NCBI GenBank assembly: GCA_050999295.1
Contig: JBPCPI010000242.1
Span: 1 to 6,186 of the forward strand
Origin: JACCQS01 sp050999295
GTDB taxonomy: Bacteria; Actinomycetota; Actinomycetes; Mycobacteriales; Geodermatophilaceae
DNA length: 6,186 bases
Reading direction: 5' to 3'
The notes beneath the pieces were generated by a model. The model was not told where the DNA came from. It did no database searches and worked only from the letters and a program-made list of their open reading frames with translations. A program made the position numbers and the translations under genes. How positions within the stretch are numbered: position 1 is the first letter of the stretch; the number at the start of each line of letters is the position of its first letter. Below, one piece after another: positions 1-4,866 of this stretch.

Positions 1-114
1 CACGATGATCTCGCCGGACTTCACGATCTCGCCGCCGAAGCGCTTGACGCCCAAGCGCTGGCTGTTGGAGTCGCGACCGTTCCGCGATGAGGAGGCGCCT
101 TTCTTGTGGGCCAT
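1..114 (-). CDS. rpmA: 50S ribosomal protein L27, 5' part (C-terminus cut by window edge)
   Basis: The 38 codons in the window encode the N-terminal third of bacterial L27, a 50S subunit protein whose N-terminus reaches towards the peptidyl-transferase centre. The protein starts MAHKKGASSSRNGRDS, then SQRLGVKRFGGE, the highly conserved L27 signature. Full-length L27 is about 85 residues, so more than half lies beyond position 1. The ATG at 112-114 is chosen because AHKKG is the normal mature N-terminus. There is no N-terminal propeptide of the kind that Prp protease removes in Firmicutes, and no prp gene lies upstream. The gene starts five bases after the rplU stop and is surely cotranscribed with it. 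Its Shine-Dalgarno sequence lies inside the last rplU codons. Identification is near certain. Confidence 0.97.
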   Translation of the reverse strand, partial: MAHKKGASSSRNGRDSNSQRLGVKRFGGEIVKSGEIIV

Positions 115-119
115 CTCGC

Positions 120-869
120 TCAGTCCTCCTTCTTCTTCTTCTCGTCAGTGTCCGAGGAGCTAGCGGCGGCCTTAGTCGCCTTCGCGGCCTTGGTGGTTTT
201 GGTGGTTTTGGTGGTCTTGGCGGCCTTGCTCGGCTTTTCGGCGGCCTTGCCCGGTGCGGCCTTGGCCGAAGCCTTCGCGGTCTTGCTCGGCTTGTCGTCG
301 GTGGCGGTCTTCCCCTCGGCTGCCTTGGTGGCCGTCTTGTTCGGTTTCCGGGCTGTCTCGGCCTTGGCAGTGTCGGCCTTGGCAGTGTCAGCCTTGGCGG
401 CGGCCTTGGCAGTGTCGGCCTTGGCAGTGTCGGCCTTGGCAGTGTCGGCCTTGGCAGTGTCGGCCTTGGCAGTGTCAGCCTTGGCAGTGTCAGCCTTGGC
501 AGTGTCAGCCTTGGCAGTGTCAGCCTTGGCAGTGTCAGCCTTGGGGGTCTTCTTCGGCTTGCCGTCGTCGATGTCGGTGACCAGCAACTCGGTCAGAAGC
601 TGGCGATGGCCGATCCGCCTGCGGTATCCAGTCTTGTTCTTGTACTTAAGGATCTTGATCTTCGGGCCCTTGTGGTGCCCGACGATCTCACCGGTGACGG
701 CGATCTTGGCCAGGGCCGCGGTCTCGCTGACCACATTGCGGCCGTCGACCAGCAGCAGCGCGGGCAGGCTGATCTCGTCGCCTGCCTCGCCCTCGAGTCG
801 GTTGACCTCGACGACGTCGCCGACGGCAACTTTGTGTTGCTTGCCACCTGCCTTGACCACTGCGTACAC
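120..869 (-). CDS. rplU: 50S ribosomal protein L21 with long Lys/Ala-rich repeat tail
   Basis: L21 binds 23S rRNA in the 50S subunit. Residues 1-105 or so are a complete L21: MYAVVKAGGKQHKVAVGD at the start, then GDEISLPALLLVDG, and the rRNA-binding segment around residues 68-92 (HKGPKIKILKYKNKTGYRRR, then GHRQ). Typical L21 is 100-105 residues; this one is 249. The extra 140 or so residues have no hydrophobic core. They comprise nine KADTA repeats (110-154), a short KAAA break, two more KADTA and one KAETA (159-173), a Lys/Ala/Thr/Pro stretch with three KTT units, and an acidic/basic end (SSSDTDEKKKKED). Two adjacent GTG codons can start the gene. I chose the one at 867-869 because GGGAG lies seven bases upstream; the one at 870-872 would add a single Val and leave only four bases of spacing. 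The frame is open through the tail, and rpmA follows directly, so the tail is not a frameshift artefact of the gene end. The L21 identity is certain; the role of the tail is unknown. Confidence 0.96.
   Translation of the reverse strand: MYAVVKAGGKQHKVAVGDVVEVNRLEGEAGDEISLPALLLVDGRNVVSETAALAKIAVTGEIVGHHKGPKIKILKYKNKTGYRRRIGHRQLLTELLVTDIDDGKPKKTPKADTAKADTAKADTAKADTAKADTAKADTAKADTAKADTAKADTAKAAAKADTAKADTAKAETARKPNKTATKAAEGKTATDDKPSKTAKASAKAAPGKAAEKPSKAAKTTKTTKTTKAAKATKAAASSSDTDEKKKKED
125..130 (-). promoter_or_regulatory. Ribosome-binding site of rpmA inside the rplU 3' end
   Basis: On the minus strand this reads AGGAGG, a perfect Shine-Dalgarno core, ten bases before the rpmA ATG. It is formed by the Lys-Glu codons at the very end of rplU (AAG GAG GAC TGA). 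The end of the L21 tail therefore doubles as the L27 translation signal, and the two genes are probably translationally coupled. Confidence 0.8.
192..218 (-). repeat. 9-bp tandem repeat (Lys-Thr-Thr x3) in rplU tail
   Basis: Three adjacent 9-bp units encode KTTKTTKTT near the C-terminal end of the L21 tail. Two units are identical and the third differs by one base (an AAG for AAA change in the Lys codon). It is a second, smaller in-frame repeat within the same low-complexity tail. Confidence 0.8.
361..537 (-). repeat. 15-bp in-frame tandem repeat (KADTA units) in rplU
   Basis: Eleven full 15-bp copies are present: two at 361-390, a 12-bp degenerate copy at 391-402, then nine uninterrupted copies at 403-537. 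A diverged copy (KAETA) continues on the low-coordinate side. In coding sense the unit is AAG GCN GAC ACT GCC. The only variation among full copies is the third base of one Ala codon. In translation order there are five GCT copies, then four GCC, the break, one GCT and one GCC. Every copy has Thr ACT, although the neighbouring KTT repeats use ACC. Such blockwise near-identity points to recent duplication by slippage or unequal exchange. The unit is a multiple of three, so a change in copy number would alter tail length without breaking the frame. Confidence 0.95.
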
Positions 870-876
870 CACGGAA

Positions 877-881
877 CTCCC
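877..881 (-). promoter_or_regulatory. Ribosome-binding site of rplU
   Basis: The minus strand reads CTAGGGAGTTCC followed by GTG GTG TAC. GGGAG is the only Shine-Dalgarno match near the conserved L21 N-terminus. Its spacing is four bases to the first GTG and seven to the second, which favours the second as the start. Confidence 0.6.
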
Positions 882-956
882 TAGCCTTGCTCGCCGCGCA
901 CCGAATTGAAGGCCGGTGAGCAGAGGACTCATGCGAGTGTGCCGACCTCCGGTGGG

Positions 957-975
957 GACGCACACTGGGTGCGCC
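957..975 (-). promoter_or_regulatory. Small hairpin in the rplU leader
   Basis: On the minus strand GGCGCAC pairs with GTGCGTC around a five-base CCAGT loop, giving a seven-base-pair stem with one G-U pair. It lies about 90 bases before the rplU start, in the presumed untranslated leader. No T-run follows, so it is not a standard terminator. In DNA this GC-rich such a stem can arise by chance. Confidence 0.3.
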
Positions 976-999
976 GGCCGCGATGGCACGCGAGCCCCC

Positions 1000-1030
1000 A
1001 GAGTACCGGAGTCCCTTGCGCAACGCCCAA
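1000..1030 (-). promoter_or_regulatory. Weak promoter candidate for rplU-rpmA
   Basis: On the minus strand a TACTCT hexamer (1000-1005) fits the actinobacterial TAnnnT -10 pattern. A weak -35-like TTGGGC (1025-1030) lies 19 bases before it. A start near position 993 would give a leader of roughly 120 bases. The position, just after the rne stop and directly downstream of paired direct repeats, is sensible. The -35 match is poor and the spacing long, so this is only a suggestion. Confidence 0.25.
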
Positions 1031-1033
1031 CCA

Positions 1034-1065
1034 GGCCACGCTCACTGTCCAGCGGGCCACGCTCA
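1034..1065 (-). repeat. Paired 11-bp direct repeats upstream of rplU
   Basis: TGAGCGTGGCC occurs twice on the minus strand, at 1055-1065 and 1034-1044, with identical sequence and a start-to-start period of 21 bp (two DNA helical turns). The pair begins about 10 bp after the rne stop and ends just upstream of the candidate -35. This is the usual arrangement for a pair of protein-binding half-sites on one face of the helix. No known regulator consensus is recognised. Confidence 0.5.
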
Positions 1066-1075
1066 GGGCATCAGG

Positions 1076-3781
1076 TCACAAGTCGGCAAGGGGCGGACCG
1101 GCCGGACGGGAGGCACCGCGCCGCCCACGGCGGCGCGGAGTCGCCGTCACAGTCGGGGCTGCTGCGTCATCTTCCTGCTCAGTCCAGGCCCGTACATCGG
1201 CGGATTCCGTCCTGTCCGGCGTCGGCGTGATCGAGCGATTCGTAGGCGGAACGACAACGGTGCTGACGCTGGCGTCCGCCGTGTCCGGCATCGACTCAGC
1301 AGCGATCTTGGCGACAGGCATCCAGTCAACCGGCTCGCTCACAATCACACCGGAGTCTTGCCCCGTCTCGACCTGTGCGGCGTCCCCGTGGGTATCCTCG
1401 CCGCGCCCACGGTTTCGCCCACCGCCGCTGCGCTGGAATCGGTCTGCGCGCTCGGGTCCACGGTTGTCGTTGCGCTCCCCACGGTCGCCGCCACGATTGT
1501 TCTCCCCGTGGCCTTCACCTCGGTCGCCCTTGAACCCTTCGGCACTGGGACGGCGGCGCTTTTCGTCGACCGGATCGGCGTGCACGATGATTCCGCGGCC
1601 GTTGCAGTGTTCACACGGCTCGGAGTAGACCTCGAGCAGGCCCTGGCCCACTCTCTTGCGGGTCATCTGCACCAAGCCAAGCGAAGTGACCTCCGCAACC
1701 TGATGACGGGTCCGATCGCGGCCCAGACATTCGGTGAGCCGGCGCAGGACCAGGTCCCGATTGCTCTCGAGGACCATGTCGATGAAGTCGATCACGATGA
1801 TGCCGCCGATGTCGCGTAGTCGGAGCTGACGCACGATCTCCTCGGCGGCCTCCAGGTTGTTCCGGGTCACTGTCTGTTCGAGGTTGCCCCCGCTGCCGGT
1901 GTACTTGCCGGTGTTCACGTCCACGACGGTCATCGCCTCAGTGCGGTCAATCACCAGCGATCCGCCCGAAGGCAACCACACCTTGCGGTCCAATGCCTTC
2001 ACGAGCTGCTCATCGACCCGCAGTTCGCCGAAGACGTCGCTCTCGCCGGTATGCCGGCTGACCCGGTCGGCCAGGTCGGGCGCCACATGTGCGACGTAGG
2101 CCTCGACGGTGTCCCAGGCGTCGCCCCCTGAGACGATCATCCGGGTGAAATCCTCGTTGAAGACGTCCCGGATGACCCGGATCGCGAGATCAGGTTCCTG
2201 GTAGAGCAGACTCGGCGAGCTGGTGGACGAACCGGCGGCCTTCTTCTGGATGACCTCCCACTGGGCGGTCAGCCGGTTGACGTCGCGGGTGAGCTCTTCC
2301 TCGCTCGCGCCTTCGGCTGCAGTACGGATGATCACCCCAGCGTCCTCGGGGACGATCTTCTTCAGGATTGCCTTGAGCCGACTGCGTTCGACATCGGGCA
2401 GCTTGCGGCTGATCCCGGTCATCGACCCGTTGGGCACATAGACCAGGTATCGGCCGGGCAAGCTGACCTGTGAGGTCAACCGGGCACCCTTGTGACCCAT
2501 CGGATCCTTGGTCACCTGGACCACGACGCTGTCGCCGGACTTCATCGCGGTCTCGATGTTGCGGGACTTGCCCTCCAGCCCGGCGGCGTCCCAGTTCACC
2601 TCACCGGCGTACAGCACGGCGTTGCGACCCTTGCCGATGTCAACGAAGGCCGCCTCCATGCTCGGCAGGACGTTCTGAACTTTGCCGAGGTAGACGTTGC
2701 CCGCGAAGGAGTTGGAGCTTGCCTGGGTGATGTAGTGCTCGACCACGACGTCGTCCTCGAGGACAGCGATCTGGGTCCGTTCACCGCTCTGCCGGATGAC
2801 CATGGCGCGGTTGACCGCCTCGCGGCGGGTGAGGAACTCCGCCTCGGACAGGATCGGCGCGCGACGCCGGCCGGTTTCCCGACCGTCGCGACGGCGCTGG
2901 CGCTTGGCTTCCAGGCGCGTGGAACCAGAGATCCCGCGGACCTCTTCGTTGCCTCCGCCGCCGGCCTCACGCCCGACGGTCTCACCGCGGCCGGTTGCGG
3001 AATCGTCGTCATCTGAGCGCCGCCGACGACGGCGCCGGCGCCGCGTGGAGGTACCGGCCTCGCCGTCCTCGTCGTCGTCGGACTCGCCCCCCGCGACATC
3101 GTCGGAGTCCTCGGAGGACCGGCCGGTGGCCGAGCTGTCCGAGCCGTCTCCATCGAGCTCGTCGCCGGTCTTGCCGCGACCACGCCCCCGCCGACCGCGC
3201 CGACGTCGGTTTCCGCCTTCACCGTCGGCATCTGGGTCGGAGTCGCTCTCATCGGTTGCGCCGTCGTACCCGTCGCCCGTCGCGGCAACGTCATCGGCAG
3301 CAGTCGGTTCGAGCTCTGCCGCGGTCTGCTTGTCGAGGCCGTCGCCGTCCGACCCATCCATGCCGGACTTTGTCGTCTTGGTCGGCTTGCTGGCTCTGCC
3401 GGACCTGCCGCCGGCCTTCGCCGCCTTCGCTGCCTTCGTGGCCTTGGCCGGCTGCACATCGCCGGTTGCCGCAGCGCCGTCCACCTTTGCCGCACTGCTC
3501 TTGCTTGCGCGCGTTGCTTTGCTCGGGCGCGAGTCGTCCTCCGGCGCGCGCTGTTCATGGCCGTCGACGAAGTCGGCCTCCCTAGCCGCCCCCGGCACCG
3601 GTTCGGGGTCCGGGGGCGCCATGAAGGACATCACCGGTGGCGGAGCGCTCCGGCGGCGGGTGGGCTGGGACGGACTGGCCTCGAGCGGGTTTGTGTCGGA
3701 CCGCTCGGGGTTGCCGATCTGCGCTTTGCTTGTGTCTGCGGTGCCGGTCTCGGTGGTGCTGGTGGGCTCGTTGTCGAGCAC
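1076..3781 (-). CDS. rne: Ribonuclease E/G (Rne/Rng family) with long charged N-terminal extension
   Basis: This endoribonuclease cuts single-stranded AU-rich sites in mRNA and rRNA/tRNA precursors and acts in the cytoplasm or RNA degradosome. Of 901 residues, about 1-310 are a low-complexity extension: a Pro/Ser-rich start, a Lys/Ala segment (87-138), then alternating acidic blocks and Arg clusters (191-204; nine Arg in a row at 247-255). The S1 RNA-binding domain is near 335-440 (NVYLGKV, SMEAAFVDIG). The catalytic DNase I-like domain follows, with the metal-binding Asp residues at D621 (TVVDVNTGKYTG) and D665 (GGIIVIDFIDM). C723/C726 in CEHCNGRG match the CPxC zinc-link cysteines of E. coli RNase E. 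Residues 745-901 are a Gly/Arg/Asp-rich tail. The length resembles mycobacterial RNase E. The GTG at 3779-3781 is chosen because GGAG lies five bases upstream. All catalytic landmarks are present, so the enzyme should be active. The charged extensions probably act as the degradosome scaffold, placed N-terminally rather than C-terminally as in E. coli. Confidence 0.97.
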   Translation of the reverse strand: MLDNEPTSTTETGTADTSKAQIGNPERSDTNPLEASPSQPTRRRSAPPPVMSFMAPPDPEPVPGAAREADFVDGHEQRAPEDDSRPSKATRASKSSAAKVDGAAATGDVQPAKATKAAKAAKAGGRSGRASKPTKTTKSGMDGSDGDGLDKQTAAELEPTAADDVAATGDGYDGATDESDSDPDADGEGGNRRRRGRRGRGRGKTGDELDGDGSDSSATGRSSEDSDDVAGGESDDDEDGEAGTSTRRRRRRRRRSDDDDSATGRGETVGREAGGGGNEEVRGISGSTRLEAKRQRRRDGRETGRRRAPILSEAEFLTRREAVNRAMVIRQSGERTQIAVLEDDVVVEHYITQASSNSFAGNVYLGKVQNVLPSMEAAFVDIGKGRNAVLYAGEVNWDAAGLEGKSRNIETAMKSGDSVVVQVTKDPMGHKGARLTSQVSLPGRYLVYVPNGSMTGISRKLPDVERSRLKAILKKIVPEDAGVIIRTAAEGASEEELTRDVNRLTAQWEVIQKKAAGSSTSSPSLLYQEPDLAIRVIRDVFNEDFTRMIVSGGDAWDTVEAYVAHVAPDLADRVSRHTGESDVFGELRVDEQLVKALDRKVWLPSGGSLVIDRTEAMTVVDVNTGKYTGSGGNLEQTVTRNNLEAAEEIVRQLRLRDIGGIIVIDFIDMVLESNRDLVLRRLTECLGRDRTRHQVAEVTSLGLVQMTRKRVGQGLLEVYSEPCEHCNGRGIIVHADPVDEKRRRPSAEGFKGDRGEGHGENNRGGDRGERNDNRGPERADRFQRSGGGRNRGRGEDTHGDAAQVETGQDSGVIVSEPVDWMPVAKIAAESMPDTADASVSTVVVPPTNRSITPTPDRTESADVRAWTEQEDDAAAPTVTATPRRRGRRGASRPAGPPLADL

Positions 3782-3986
3782 TGGTTCTCCGTTTCGCGTA
3801 CCCGGGCGCCGCTCACCTAGTTCGGTGTTCGGCCGCCGCTCAGGTACGGCGGGTCAGGCGAGCCCCGAGGTCGCGTGTCGCGCCCCGTGCGGGCAGCGGC
3901 GGGATCCCGGTCTCGCGGAAGTCTTCGTATCGAGAGTCGAGAGACACTCGATTGTTGCCGACGATGGCCCGTCGACCGGGCCGCGA
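3782..3986 (-). other. 205-bp gap between the DUF2344 gene and rne
   Basis: No gene is supported here. I see the rne Shine-Dalgarno sequence, a perfect 10-bp palindrome CGGGATCCCG (3900-3909), and a tandem 7-bp TCGAGAG pair (3930-3943). The second copy can form a five-base-pair stem with CTCGA at 3947-3951. No -35/-10 pair and no terminator with a T-run is convincing on either strand. The length is enough for an rne promoter or a regulatory 5' leader; RNase E leaders in enterobacteria feed back on the enzyme's own level, but nothing here shows that directly. Confidence 0.4.
3787..3790 (-). promoter_or_regulatory. Ribosome-binding site of rne
   Basis: The minus strand reads ACGGAGAACCA immediately before the GTG. 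The GGAG core with a five-base spacer decides this start over downstream Met codons at residues 51 and 54. Confidence 0.65.
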
Positions 3987-4751
3987 TCAGGTCTCGCCTG
4001 GTGCGCCGTCTCTGGCAGTGGCGGCACGGTCGGGACCGAGCGGATCAGTCAGCACTCCGGTGGTGCCGTCGAGCCGTCCCTGTGCGAGCCGCGTCGAACG
4101 CGAAGTGAGCGGCCCATCCAGTCCGGCGACGGCACCGAGAGCGGTGAGCACATCGTCGGGTCGTACGGCGGGACTGACCTGTCGTACGACCATGGCAAGT
4201 ATCGCACAACCCGCGATAGAGGAGGCTGACGCGCTCACCACGGCCGCTCGCGCGTCGAGCAAGCGCAGCCCCTTCTTCGTCACCCGCTCGACAAGCACGC
4301 TCTCCCGGCCGAGAAAGTCGTCAAGGGCCACGACGAGTTCCTCGGGGGCGACGCCGGGCAGTTCGATCCGCCAGTCCGAGGCCTCGATCTGCTCGGGCAG
4401 CCCCCCGGGGCCGGCCGGGAGGACCTCCAGGATGTCCAGGCCATCCGGAAGCGCCGCGTCCAGGACCGCGCGCACCTGCTCTGGGTCGCATTCGGTTTGC
4501 AGCCCGATCTCGAGGTACTCCGCCTCGCTGGCCGCCCCCGTGGGAGCCGCCCCGACGTAGGAGATCTTCGGATGCGGGCTGAATCCCGCGGAGAAGGCCA
4601 TCGGGACGCCGGATCGGCGCAGCGCCCGTTCGAAGGCGCGGGCGAAGTCCCGGTGCGAGACGAATCGCAAGCGGCCGCGCTTGGCATACCGGATCCGGAG
4701 CCGTTGGACTGTCGGCGGCGGGGGCGGCCCTTCGGGCTGGCGGGTACCCAT
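3987..4751 (-). CDS. TIGR03936 / DUF2344 family protein, partner of the radical SAM protein
   Basis: The protein has 254 residues. The N-terminus MGTRQPEGPPPPP, then VQRLRIRYAKRGRLRF (15-30), SHRDFARAFERALRRSGVPM (32-51), FSAGFSPHPKISY (53-65) and SEAEYLEIGL (75-84) are hallmarks of the actinobacterial TIGR03936/DUF2344 family. In Firmicutes the domain is often fused to, or encoded beside, a TIGR03960 radical SAM protein; here it is a separate gene next to one. Its biochemical role is not known to me; the genomic link to RNase E/G and ribosomal proteins suggests an RNA- or ribosome-related job (inference). There is no signal peptide or membrane segment, and the last 40 residues look disordered. 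The ATG at 4749-4751 fits the family N-terminus, but no Shine-Dalgarno sequence precedes it. The frame stays open upstream to 4856, but that extension runs through a long stem-loop and matches nothing in the family. Confidence 0.9.
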   Translation of the reverse strand: MGTRQPEGPPPPPTVQRLRIRYAKRGRLRFVSHRDFARAFERALRRSGVPMAFSAGFSPHPKISYVGAAPTGAASEAEYLEIGLQTECDPEQVRAVLDAALPDGLDILEVLPAGPGGLPEQIEASDWRIELPGVAPEELVVALDDFLGRESVLVERVTKKGLRLLDARAAVVSASASSIAGCAILAMVVRQVSPAVRPDDVLTALGAVAGLDGPLTSRSTRLAQGRLDGTTGVLTDPLGPDRAATARDGAPGET

Positions 4752-4781
4752 CAGGAACCGGCGCGCTGCCAGCAACGACCG

Positions 4782-4851
4782 GCTTTGCCTACCAGGTGCC
4801 CCGCCACGCCGGGGAACCGTCCGGCGTGGCGGCGCCTGGGGTAGGCAAAGC
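4782..4851 (-). other. Long intergenic stem-loop between radical SAM and DUF2344 genes
   Basis: A 70-base inverted repeat. The outer arms of 12 bp (4782-4793 with 4840-4851) and inner arms of 12 bp (4801-4812 with 4821-4832) are perfectly complementary. Between them aggtg pairs with cgcct with one G-U pair, leaving two-base bulges, and the loop is eight bases. It starts 15 bases after the radical SAM stop and ends 30 bases before the DUF2344 ATG. No T-run follows on the minus strand (CGGTCGTTGC comes next). It could be a T-less terminator or attenuator of the kind reported in high-GC bacteria, an mRNA 3'-end stabiliser or RNase processing site, or a dispersed palindromic element. The structure is certain; the function is not. 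Confidence 0.85.
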
Positions 4852-4866
4852 TGCACAACGACACGG

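Larger units (their letters stand above)
870..1075 (-). other. Gap between rne and rplU (leader region)
   Basis: No independent gene is supported. In transcription order the region holds the paired 11-bp direct repeats, a weak promoter candidate, a small hairpin and the rplU ribosome-binding site. The rplU frame stays open upstream, including an ATG at 930-932, but the encoded residues do not resemble L21. I see no match to the Firmicutes L21 leader that I can support by eye. Confidence 0.45.

Noticed and set aside
361..537. CRISPR array
   Set aside because: The units are 15 bp and contiguous with no spacers, and they are translated in frame within rplU.
87..909. Two long plus-strand open frames opposite rplU (265 and 267 residues) with Gly/Leu/Ser or Ala/Val/Leu repeats
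   Set aside because: They are mirror images of the L21 repeat tail; their repeats follow from the 15-bp array read on the other strand. The minus-strand frame has a certain family match and good ribosome-binding sites.
870..989. Upstream extension of rplU, including an in-frame ATG at 930-932
   Set aside because: The added residues do not resemble L21, and GGAGG lies 13 bases from that ATG. The conserved N-terminus begins at the GTG pair with a closer Shine-Dalgarno sequence.
3900..3951. Palindrome CGGGATCCCG and TCGAGAG pair as an rne operator
   Set aside because: Short GC-rich symmetric sequences are expected by chance here, and no promoter element is positioned with them. Mentioned only in the gap description.
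2796..4229. 477-residue plus-strand open frame opposite the rne N-terminal region and DUF2344
   Set aside because: Ser/Pro/Arg-rich shadow typical of GC-rich DNA opposite an Asp/Arg-rich gene. It spans two real genes and a gap and resembles no family.
4782..4851. Standard Rho-independent terminator
   Set aside because: The stem is strong, but no T-run follows on the minus strand. Reported instead as a stem-loop of unknown role.
4752..4856. Longer DUF2344 frame starting at 4856
   Set aside because: The extra 35 residues are encoded by the stem-loop and have no likeness to the family. The family N-terminus RQPEGPPPPP begins just after the ATG at 4749-4751.
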